From Bacteroidota bacterium (GTDB lineage: Bacteria; Bacteroidota; Bacteroidia; Flavobacteriales_F; PHOS-HE28): a stretch of DNA of 7,845 nt. Below are positions 1-7,807 of this stretch, in pieces (position 1 is the first letter of the stretch; each line of letters begins with the position of its first letter). The stretch lies in assembly GCA_023430945.1 (NCBI GenBank), contig JAEYYE010000314.1:1-7845 (forward strand). The letters run 5' to 3'. The notes under the pieces are model-generated. The model was given only the letters and a program-made list of their open reading frames with translations. It did no database searches and was not told the DNA's origin. Position numbers and translations under genes: made by a program.

Positions 1-1
1 T

Positions 2-979
2 GGCAGCCGCCTGATGGTGCTGCACCGCAAGGATGGGAAGATCGAACACAAGAAGTTCCGCGACATTCTGGACTACTACGACGAAGGCGATGTCTTCGTG
101 TTGAACAATACCCGCGTTTTCCCTGCACGCATGTGGGGGAACAAGGAAAAGACCGGTGCCAAGATCGAAGTGTTCATGCTGCGGGAATTGAATCGCGACA
201 GCCTGCTATGGGATGTGATCGTCGATCCGGCCCGCAAGATCCGGATCGGGAATAAGCTCTATTTCGGCAAGGATGATGAATTGGTGGCCGAGGTGATCGA
301 CAACACCACCAGCCGTGGGCGCACACTTCGTTTCCTTTTCGACGGAACGTACGATGAGTTCAAGCGCACGATCACCGAAATGGGTGAAACGCCGCTCCCA
401 CGCTACATAAAGCGCGAGACGGAACCCGCGGATGCTGAACGTTACCAGACGATCTTCGCGAAGGAGGAAGGTGCAGTTGCGGCGCCAACAGCGGGCCTCC
501 ATTTCAGCCGCGAACTGATGAAGCGGATGGAATTGAAAGGCATGAACTTCGCCGAGATCACCCTGCACATCGGCCTGGGCACATTCCGTCCGGTGGAAGT
601 GGAGGATCTCACGAAGCACAAGACCGACAGCGAACAGGTGATCATCACGCCGGAAGCCTGCAAGATCGTGAACAAGGCCAAGGACATGAAGAAGCGTGTG
701 TGCAGCGTGGGCACCACCACCATGCGTGCGCTGGAAAGCAGTGTGAGCACGGACAATCACATCAAGCCGTACAATGGCTGGACGAACAAGTTCATCTTTC
801 CGCCGCATGAATTCAGCATTGCCGACAGCATGATCACCAATTTCCACATGCCTGAAAGCACCCTGCTGATGATGGTGGCCGCTTTCGGTGGATATGATCA
901 CGTCTGGAACGCGTACAAAGTGGCGATCAAGGAGAAGTACCGCTTCTTCAGTTATGGAGATGCGATGCTCATCATCTAA
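2..979 (+). CDS. queA: QueA, S-adenosylmethionine:tRNA ribosyltransferase-isomerase (5' end missing)
   Basis: QueA transfers and isomerises the ribosyl part of S-adenosylmethionine onto 7-aminomethyl-7-deazaguanine in the wobble position of certain tRNAs, giving epoxyqueuosine; it is a cytosolic enzyme of queuosine synthesis. The frame is open from the first full codon of the window, and the visible residues before the first ATG (GSRL) fit the family's 'SRLMVLHR' stretch, so the true start lies outside, probably 20-30 codons upstream. Family motifs appear in order: NNTRVFPAR near 103-129, PLPRYIKR near 395-418, APTAGLHF near 482-505, HIGLGTFRPV near 566-595, GTTTMRALES near 710-739 and TNFHMPESTLL near 836-868. 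The visible 326 residues plus the missing start match the usual length of about 350. The gene ends in TAA and is followed by a strong terminator, so it is probably the last gene of its transcript. Identification by family motifs is firm. Confidence 0.96.
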   Translation, partial: GSRLMVLHRKDGKIEHKKFRDILDYYDEGDVFVLNNTRVFPARMWGNKEKTGAKIEVFMLRELNRDSLLWDVIVDPARKIRIGNKLYFGKDDELVAEVIDNTTSRGRTLRFLFDGTYDEFKRTITEMGETPLPRYIKRETEPADAERYQTIFAKEEGAVAAPTAGLHFSRELMKRMELKGMNFAEITLHIGLGTFRPVEVEDLTKHKTDSEQVIITPEACKIVNKAKDMKKRVCSVGTTTMRALESSVSTDNHIKPYNGWTNKFIFPPHEFSIADSMITNFHMPESTLLMMVAAFGGYDHVWNAYKVAIKEKYRFFSYGDAMLII

Positions 980-997
980 CGACCTTGAAGTATTTTG

Positions 998-1031
998 AAA
1001 GCCGCATGATCTCTCCGATCGGCGGCTTTTT
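998..1031 (+). terminator. Rho-independent terminator of queA
   Basis: An 8-bp perfect stem, AAAGCCGC (998-1005) with GCGGCTTT (1022-1029), closes a 16-base loop and runs into a T tract (1027-1031). Inside the loop GATC (1008-1011) can pair with GATC (1017-1020), extending the hairpin. It lies 19 bases after the queA stop and 12 bases before the ispD start. The A-rich left flank means the structure is T-rich on only one side in practice, so it mainly ends plus-strand transcription from queA. Confidence 0.85.
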
Positions 1032-1043
1032 CATTGGATCGGA

Positions 1044-1706
1044 ATGAAGCACAGTGCCATCATCGTCGCGGGCGGATCGGGAAAGCGCATGGGCGCGCAC
1101 ATCCCGAAACAATTCCTTCTGCTCAAGGGCGAACCGATCCTGTTCCACAGCATCCGCGCGTTCCATGCGTTCGATCCTGCGATCGAACTTGTGCTGGTGC
1201 TTCCGGCCGAACACATCACCACATGGAACGCGCTCTGCGAAGAACACGATCTTTTTGTTGCGCACCGGATCGTTACCGGCGGCAAGGAGAGATATCATAG
1301 TGTGAAGGCGGGCCTGGAGCGGATCGAAAATGATGGCCTGGTGGCGATCCATGATGGCGTACGGCCACTGATCGGATCGGAATTGATCGCGCGATGCTTC
1401 CGATCGGCGATGGAGCATGGATCGGGAATTCCGGTGATCCCGGTGAAGGATAGCGTGCGTGAAGTGAACGAAAATGAAAGCCGATCCATCGATCGCAACC
1501 GGTTGCGGACCGTGCAAACGCCTCAATGCTTTCAACTTTCGTTGATCAGAAAGGCCTTCGCTCAACCTTTCGATGCGAACTTCACTGATGAGGCCACCAT
1601 GCTCGAACGGATCGGTGCACCGATCCATCTTGTGAACGGTGAGGAACGGAACTTGAAGATCACGACTGAGACCGATCTGAAGATCGCCGGGGCATTGTTG
1701 GGTTGA
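1044..1706 (+). CDS. ispD: IspD, 2-C-methyl-D-erythritol 4-phosphate cytidylyltransferase
   Basis: IspD joins CTP and 2-C-methyl-D-erythritol 4-phosphate to give CDP-methylerythritol in the non-mevalonate (MEP) isoprenoid pathway; it is cytosolic. The 220 residues are close to the family's usual 225-235. Seen in order: the nucleotide-binding loop AGGSGKRMG (residues 9-17) with R15, K22 in PKQF, GGKERYHSVKAGL (79-91), the metal-site segment HDGVRPL with D104, RTVQTPQCF (155-163), TDEATMLE (181-188) and ERNLKITTETDL (201-212), whose K205 matches the conserved substrate-binding lysine near the C-terminus. The ATG at 1044 puts the first beta strand at the usual distance from the N-terminus; no strong Shine-Dalgarno is seen, as is common in Bacteroidota. 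It follows the queA terminator, so a separate promoter is expected, but I could not point to one. The DNA is extraordinarily rich in GATC (22 sites in 663 bp). Confidence 0.96.
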   Translation: MKHSAIIVAGGSGKRMGAHIPKQFLLLKGEPILFHSIRAFHAFDPAIELVLVLPAEHITTWNALCEEHDLFVAHRIVTGGKERYHSVKAGLERIENDGLVAIHDGVRPLIGSELIARCFRSAMEHGSGIPVIPVKDSVREVNENESRSIDRNRLRTVQTPQCFQLSLIRKAFAQPFDANFTDEATMLERIGAPIHLVNGEERNLKITTETDLKIAGALLG

Positions 1707-1805
1707 GCAGAACGTTGGGGTGGTCGTGTTCGTGGTTCGATCGGATATGCGTGAGCGATAGGAGCGGAAAGCCTGGAGGCCGGCTTTGCGGCCGAAGCCT
1801 TGCAG

Positions 1806-1927
1806 CCCTTCGACAGGCTCAGGATAAACTCATAGCGCGACCCTGCCTTCGCTGAAGCTTCGGCGGGCGAAGCCCGGAGATGATCAAGCGGGGGCACGCC
1901 CACCCTTCGCCTCCGCTCAGGGTGACA
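1806..1927. repeat. Dispersed-repeat-like patch between ispD and dinB
   Basis: The 277-bp gap 1707-1983 between convergent ispD and dinB holds no gene. Within it the box CCCTTCGACAGGCTCAGG (1806-1823) recurs in altered form at 1903-1922 (CCCTTCGCCTCCGCTCAGGG, followed by TGACA). Between them lies a palindrome-rich stretch (CTTCGCTGAAGCTTCGG, GGGCGAAGCCCGG). CACCCT (1901-1906) can pair with AGGGTG (1919-1924) across a 12-base loop. From memory, boxes of the type CCCTTCGACAGGCTCAGGGTGACA are scattered between genes in many environmental bacterial genomes; that is recall, not a search. The hairpin could also weaken read-through between the two convergent genes, but it has no T tract. The rest of the gap shows only GATC-rich simple sequence near 1949-1980. 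Confidence 0.6.
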
Positions 1928-1983
1928 ATGCCACTACCAAGCCCATCATCTGATCATCTCACTTTCCGATCATCCGATCGAAT

Positions 1984-3204
1984 TCATGCTCTTCTGTTCG
2001 CCAGCAGGATCGGTGCCTGCCCATCGAAGGGATTGTCCATGCGGCCGATGCTGCGCGCATCCATGCCGCTGGCGCGCATGACGGTGCGATCGCCGAAACG
2101 TTTGCGGATCTTGTCCATCGCCTGGTAAAGTCCCATCGCTTCCTCGGTATCGGTGAAGGCATCCATCTGGTGGCCGCCACCTACAAGATGACTGAAGCGC
2201 ACGCCGATCAAGCGGATCCGCTGGCGCCGATCGTACAATGCGCGGAACAGATCGTGCACCGTGGGAAGGATGATATGATCGCATGCGGTGTAACCGATCC
2301 GCATCTGTTTGGAATGCGTGTTCATATCGGCATACCGGATCTTCACGGTGATGCAGGAGGTGAGCTTGCTACCCATGCGCAGTTGGAAGGCAAGGCTTTC
2401 GGCCATGGCGGTGAGCATGCCGCGCAGCTTGGCCACATCGATCGTATCGCGTTCGAAGGTGCGTTCGCTGCTGATGCTCTTGCGTTCGTGCCATGCGATC
2501 ACAGGGCTATCGTCCATGCCATTGGCCTTGCGCCAGAGCACCGGGCCGTGTTCGCCGAGCAGCCTCGCCATCAGATCGATCGGGAGTTCCTGCAATGTCG
2601 CGATCCGCGCAACGCCCATGCTGCGAAGGAGATGTGCGGTCACCTTGCCCAGACCGGGGATCCGCTCGATCGGCATGGGCGCGAGAAAACCTTTTTCAGT
2701 GCCGCGTTCGATCTGTTTGTAGTTGTCGGGCTTGGCGCAATTGGTGGCCACCTTGCTCACCGTTTTATTGATGCTGAGCCCGAAACTGTTGGGCAGCCCC
2801 GTTCGCTTCCTGATCCGATCACGCAGATCGGTGGCAAGCTTCAGGGCGCCGAAGAATCTTTCCGTTCCGGTAAGGTCCACGTAGAATTCATCCACACTGC
2901 TCTTCTCGAAGAGCGGCACATGCTCGCGGATGATCTCGGTGACCTCATCGCTCTTATCCATGTACTCGCCGCTGTTGCCGCGCAGGATGATCGCTTCCGG
3001 GCAAAGCTGCTTGGCCATCTTCATGGGCATGGCGCTGCGGATGCCGAATTTGCGCGCTTCATAACTGCAGGAGGCCACCACGCCCCGATCGCTGTCCGCA
3101 CCGATGAGCACCGGCTTTCCGATCAATTCCTTGTTGTGCAGGCATTCCACACTTACGAAGAAGCTATCCAGGTCCAGGTGTACTATGGTACGTTGCTCGT
3201 TCAC
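1984..3204 (-). CDS. dinB: DinB, DNA polymerase IV (Y family)
   Basis: This is an error-prone translesion DNA polymerase that extends past damaged bases. The 406 residues fit the Bacteroidota form of the family. The palm has the catalytic acids D11 (HLDLDSFF) and D105/E106 (SSVDEFYVD); F16 is at the steric-gate position that excludes ribonucleotides. GLSINKTVSKVATNCAKPDN (142-161) and the helix-hairpin-helix IPGLGKVTAHLLRSMG (182-197) follow, then the little-finger domain. The expected sliding-clamp binding motif appears at 346-350 as QMDAF, weaker than the usual QxxLF. The start codon is GTG (3204-3202): an in-frame TGA lies two codons upstream, so no longer start is possible, and this start gives the normal MNxxRTIVHLDLDSFF N-terminus. 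The gene is monocistronic here, convergent with ispD and divergent from sufA. No LexA-type box is recognised; a 10-bp direct repeat lies just upstream. Confidence 0.96.
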   Translation of the reverse strand: MNEQRTIVHLDLDSFFVSVECLHNKELIGKPVLIGADSDRGVVASCSYEARKFGIRSAMPMKMAKQLCPEAIILRGNSGEYMDKSDEVTEIIREHVPLFEKSSVDEFYVDLTGTERFFGALKLATDLRDRIRKRTGLPNSFGLSINKTVSKVATNCAKPDNYKQIERGTEKGFLAPMPIERIPGLGKVTAHLLRSMGVARIATLQELPIDLMARLLGEHGPVLWRKANGMDDSPVIAWHERKSISSERTFERDTIDVAKLRGMLTAMAESLAFQLRMGSKLTSCITVKIRYADMNTHSKQMRIGYTACDHIILPTVHDLFRALYDRRQRIRLIGVRFSHLVGGGHQMDAFTDTEEAMGLYQAMDKIRKRFGDRTVMRASGMDARSIGRMDNPFDGQAPILLANRRA

Positions 3205-3211
3205 TCTTCAT

Positions 3212-3240
3212 CGATCGGCTGTTTTTCCGTCGATCGGCTG
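3212..3240. promoter_or_regulatory. 10-bp direct repeat upstream of dinB
   Basis: CGATCGGCTG occurs at 3212-3221 and again at 3231-3240, 19 bases apart start to start (about two helical turns), beginning 8 bases ahead of the dinB GTG. Two equal sites on the same DNA face close to a start could be an operator. GATCG strings are common throughout this DNA, so chance is a real alternative, and no known regulator is implied. Confidence 0.3.
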
Positions 3241-3320
3241 GCATATAAGTTAGCAATAGATCCGTCTTCTGTCCGATCTTTGCCGAAGGTCCGATCAACC
3301 TTTATCTGTAATGTAACCCG

Positions 3321-3328
3321 TACCTTTG
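3321..3328 (+). promoter_or_regulatory. Candidate Bacteroidota-type -7 promoter element for sufA
   Basis: TACCTTTG at 3321-3328 matches the TAnnTTTG element recognised by the primary sigma factor of Bacteroidota. It lies 41 bases before the sufA ATG, which would give a leader of about 35 bases. No good TTTG element is present at the usual distance upstream. It is the only exact match I found in the dinB-sufA gap, and I saw no exact match in the 375 bp before sufB, so it is the best candidate for the promoter of the whole suf operon. Confidence 0.6.
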
Positions 3329-3369
3329 CGCCCGGAAATCCTTCTTGTTTAGAACCACTCTAAATAACC

Positions 3370-3696
3370 ATGATCAAGGTAAGTGAGAACGCGAAGGCAC
3401 AGGTGACCAAGCTGCTTGGCGAGGAAGGCCGTGGGCCTCAGCATTTCGTGCGCGTGGGCGTGAAGGGCGGCGGCTGCAGCGGCCTGATGTACGACCTGGG
3501 CTTTGATGATCAGCTGAAGGACGGTGACAAGGTGTTCGAGGACAATGGCGTGAAGGTGGTTGTCGACAAAAAGAGCATGCTGTACCTGCTGGGCACCACG
3601 TTGGATTTCAGCGGTGGACTGAATGGAAAGGGTTTCCAATTCGTCAATCCCAACGCGAACCGGACGTGTGGCTGTGGGGAAAGCTTCAGCATTTGA
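3370..3696 (+). CDS. sufA: SufA/IscA-type iron-sulfur carrier protein
   Basis: A-type carriers accept newly built Fe-S clusters from the SufBCD scaffold and hand them to target proteins in the cytosol. The 108 residues match the family's usual 105-125. The three cluster-ligand cysteines are all present: C36 in GGGCSGLMYDL and C100/C102 in the C-terminal TCGCGESF. The segment FSGGLNGKGFQFVNPNA (80-96) is also typical. The start at 3370 gives the usual short N-terminus (MIKVSENAKAQVTKLL). It is the first gene of the suf operon, behind a TAnnTTTG promoter candidate and divergent from dinB. A 375-bp repeat-filled gap separates it from sufB, so its transcript could be ended or processed apart from sufBCD. 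From sequence alone SufA, IscA and ErpA are hard to tell apart; the symbol rests on the operon. Confidence 0.92.
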   Translation: MIKVSENAKAQVTKLLGEEGRGPQHFVRVGVKGGGCSGLMYDLGFDDQLKDGDKVFEDNGVKVVVDKKSMLYLLGTTLDFSGGLNGKGFQFVNPNANRTCGCGESFSI

Positions 3697-3704
3697 AATG
3701 CGGG

Positions 3705-3776
3705 TTGAACCGCGACGACGCTAACGACGCGACGGGAACGCAAAATGAACCAACGACGCTAACGGAAATGCAGGTC
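3705..3776. repeat. Repeat copy 1 (left arm only, rearranged)
   Basis: It begins TTGAACCGCGACGACG, nine bases after the sufA stop. Up to about 3743 it follows the left arm of the complete copy behind sufD, with one inserted T and one substitution. Then it jumps to ATGAAC and re-enters arm sequence: the 12-mer ACGACGCTAACG occurs at 3715-3726 and again at 3753-3764. No matching right arm is seen before copy 2 begins, so this is a truncated or internally rearranged copy. Confidence 0.75.
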
Positions 3777-3910
3777 AACCGCGACGACGCAACGACACGA
3801 CGGTAATGCAACGTAAATGCAAATGAACCTCCGCGATAGAACGATTCAACGAAGAATCGCGTCAGAATGGCGTCGCGTATTCGTTGCGTCGTCGCGTCGT
3901 CGCGGTTCAA
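3777..3910. repeat. Repeat copy 2 (complete, palindromic ends)
   Basis: The left end AACCGCGACGACGC (3777-3790) is repeated in inverted form at the right end (3894-3907), 14 of 14 bases. Beyond that both arms continue as imperfect complements built from ACGACGC/GCAACGA steps. The roughly 45-base centre is not symmetrical and encodes no convincing protein. As RNA or single-stranded DNA it could fold into a long imperfect hairpin. There is no transposase gene; the build is that of a small non-autonomous, MITE- or REP-like element. Confidence 0.85.
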
Positions 3911-3917
3911 GATAATA

Positions 3918-3932
3918 GCCGCCCACGGCGGC
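3918..3932. repeat. Short GC hairpin behind repeat copy 2
   Basis: GCCGCC, loop CAC, GGCGGC form a perfect 6-bp stem. It follows the element's right end by 7 bases (after TTCAAGATAATA). A near-identical hairpin at the same place follows copy 3, showing that it is part of the duplicated block. There is no T tract, so it is not a standard terminator. Confidence 0.7.
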
Positions 3933-3944
3933 GTCGAACACGTG

Positions 3945-4040
3945 AAATGCAAATGAACTCAGGCGACAGAACGACCCAACGAAATGAAGCAGCTGAAAAG
4001 CGTCGCGAATTCGTTGCGTCGTCGCGTCGTCGCGGTTCAA
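3945..4040. repeat. Repeat copy 3 (130-bp tandem duplicate, left arm lost)
   Basis: Positions 3945-4040 match 3815-3910 without gaps at a spacing of exactly 130 bases: by hand count 78 of 96 bases are identical, and the last 32 (4009-4040) are fully identical to copy 2. The terminal left arm (AACCGCGACG...) is absent; the copy starts inside the element at AAATGCAAATGAAC. The centre is more like the copy behind sufD (shared CGTCGCGAATTCGTTGCGTC) than like its neighbour, which suggests an independent insertion or recombination rather than a recent simple duplication. Confidence 0.8.
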
Positions 4041-4046
4041 ACAATA

Positions 4047-4060
4047 GCCGCCTTGGCGGC
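4047..4060 (+). promoter_or_regulatory. GC hairpin directly ahead of the sufB start
   Basis: GCCGCC (4047-4052), TT, GGCGGC (4055-4060) form a GC-only stem; with a two-base loop the inner pair must open, leaving 5 bp. It ends 11 bases before the sufB ATG, where a ribosome would bind, and no Shine-Dalgarno sequence lies between. It could affect sufB translation or mark an RNA cut site. That role is inference; the pairing is seen. Confidence 0.5.
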
Positions 4061-4071
4061 GTCAACTGAGT

Positions 4072-5520
<1,449 letters not shown>

Positions 5521-5566
5521 ACAATTTGAAGCGCGATCAATCGATCGGCATACAAGATCAAAACGT

Positions 5567-6325
<759 letters not shown>

Positions 6326-6331
6326 GGGTGG

Positions 6332-7660
6332 ATGATCATCCGCCCCAACGACATGAGCACTCTCACGACAACAGATACGAAGAGCACCATCCTTCCCCTG
6401 CTGGAAGGATCCACATGGCCCGGCGCCGCCGAGGCCTTCGGAGCGGCGCACGACATTCCTGTGCCCGGCACGAAGAGCGAAGCGTGGAAGTACACCCGCG
6501 TGGCGCGCCTCTTCAAGGAGAACTACAGCCTGCCACAGAAGAATTTGGAAGCGGGCGCGAAATTTCACGCCCCGGCGCGACTGCCTTTCGAAGCCACCCG
6601 CATCGTTTTCGTGAACGGGCATTTCCGCGCGGACCTGAGCGATGACCTGAAGGCTTTGGGCAAGGGCATCGTGGTGGATACTTTGAAGGATCACCTGACG
6701 CACGGCCCGGTGCAGAAGCACTACGGTGGCCTAGCCACCGTGAAACAGGGTGAGGACCGCACTGCCAACGACCGCCTCTTCACCGCTATGAACACGGCTT
6801 CTCCCACTGATGGCCTGATCATCCTCATCACCAAGGGGCAGAAGCTGGCCAGGCCGCTGCACGTGCTGCATGTGATCACCGAGGACAAGGTGCTGATCCA
6901 GCCGCGTGATCTCTTCATGCTGCACGAGGAGGCCGAGGCCGAAGTGATCGTGGAAATCGTGACGTCGGAAGCGGTGAAAGGAAGCCTCGTCAACAGCGTG
7001 CGTGAGATCGTGATCGGTGAAGGTGCGAACCTCACCCTGCACCTGCTGCAGAACGCCACGAATGCCCCAACGATGATCGGTCTGGATCAGGTGGAGGTGA
7101 ATTCCCAGGGCCGTTTCAGCATCGACACCACCACGCTGGAAGGCGGCCTCATCCGCAACGATCTCGCCGTGTCATTGGCCGGTCCGGAAGCCCACGCTGA
7201 ATTGAATGGGGTGTATCTGATCAACGGCGGCACCCACTGCGATAACCACACCTACATCGGCCACGACACCCCCGACTGCACCAGCGACGAACTCTACAAA
7301 GGGATCATCGGTGGAAAGGCCACGGGCGTCTTCAACGGCAAGGTGTATGTGCGGCAGAATGCGCAGCGTACGCGGGCCTACCAGAGCAACGCGAACATCC
7401 TGCAGGGCGATGATGCCAAGGTGTACACCAAGCCCGAGCTGGAGATCTACGCGGATGATGTGAAGTGCAGTCACGGATGCACCATCGGCAGGCTGGATGA
7501 GAAAGGAATGTTTTACCTGCGATCACGAGGTGTGAGCGAGGCCGAGGCGCGCAAGATGCTGGCCCATGCCTTCGCCAGCGATGTGCTGGAGCGGGTACAG
7601 AACGAGGCATGGCGGGAGTATCTGATGGGGTTGATCGACCGGAAATTGGCGACGCTATGA
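6332..7660 (+). CDS. sufD: SufD, Fe-S cluster assembly scaffold subunit
   Basis: SufD is the SufB paralogue that pairs with it in the SufBCD complex and is needed for iron entry and cluster formation. The 442 residues match the family. The N-terminal segment KSEAWKYTRVARLF (48-61) is typical. The C-terminal beta-helix carries AELNGVYLINGGTHCDNHT (289-307), and then KCSHGCTIGRLDEKGMFYLRSRG begins at residue 378; C379 and H381 there correspond to C358 and H360 of E. coli SufD, the latter shown to be important for activity. The C-terminus (EAEARKMLAHAFASDVLE) is standard. An alternative ATG at 6353 would give 435 residues beginning MSTLTTTD and could be the real start; the longer start has GGGTGG directly before it. 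The gene overlaps nothing and is six bases behind sufC. A repeat element begins five bases after its stop. Confidence 0.96.
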   Translation: MIIRPNDMSTLTTTDTKSTILPLLEGSTWPGAAEAFGAAHDIPVPGTKSEAWKYTRVARLFKENYSLPQKNLEAGAKFHAPARLPFEATRIVFVNGHFRADLSDDLKALGKGIVVDTLKDHLTHGPVQKHYGGLATVKQGEDRTANDRLFTAMNTASPTDGLIILITKGQKLARPLHVLHVITEDKVLIQPRDLFMLHEEAEAEVIVEIVTSEAVKGSLVNSVREIVIGEGANLTLHLLQNATNAPTMIGLDQVEVNSQGRFSIDTTTLEGGLIRNDLAVSLAGPEAHAELNGVYLINGGTHCDNHTYIGHDTPDCTSDELYKGIIGGKATGVFNGKVYVRQNAQRTRAYQSNANILQGDDAKVYTKPELEIYADDVKCSHGCTIGRLDEKGMFYLRSRGVSEAEARKMLAHAFASDVLERVQNEAWREYLMGLIDRKLATL

Positions 7661-7665
7661 AGAAA

Positions 7666-7795
7666 TTGAACCGCGACGACGCAACGACGCGACGGTAACG
7701 CAACGCAGATGCAATTGAACTCTGACGACAATACGACCAAACGAAAAATTGCAACTGAGTTGCGTCGCGAATTCGTTGCGTCATCGCGGTTCCAA
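7666..7795. repeat. Repeat copy 4 (complete) behind sufD
   Basis: This copy is 130 bases long, from TTGAACCGCGACGACGCAAC at the left to the inverted GTTGCGTCATCGCGGTTCCAA-type end at the right. The end arms pair over about 22 of 24 positions with one bulge and one mismatch before diverging. Its orientation and centre match copies 2 and 3. It begins five bases after the sufD stop and ends 12 bases before the next likely start codon. It contains no gene I can support and, like the other copies, no GATC. Confidence 0.85.
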
Positions 7796-7807
7796 CGCAT
7801 TTCTTAC

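Noticed and set aside
206..901. Minus-strand open frame inside queA
   Set aside because: Antisense shadow: histidine- and arginine-rich product, with the QueA motifs lying on the other strand.
972..1628. Minus-strand open frame opposite ispD
   Set aside because: Antisense shadow of ispD; all IspD motifs are on the plus strand, and it crosses the queA terminator.
2170..3363. A 397-codon open frame on the plus strand opposite dinB
   Set aside because: It is the antisense shadow of dinB, whose polymerase motifs are unmistakable; its product is low-complexity, H/A/R-rich and has no recognisable motif.
3329..3369. Riboswitch or other structured leader ahead of sufA
   Set aside because: The expected leader is only about 35 bases, and I see no stable stem in it.
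3705..4040. Possible CRISPR array between sufA and sufB
   Set aside because: The repeated unit is about 130 bases with inverted ends, spacers are not of equal length or unique, and no cas gene is present.
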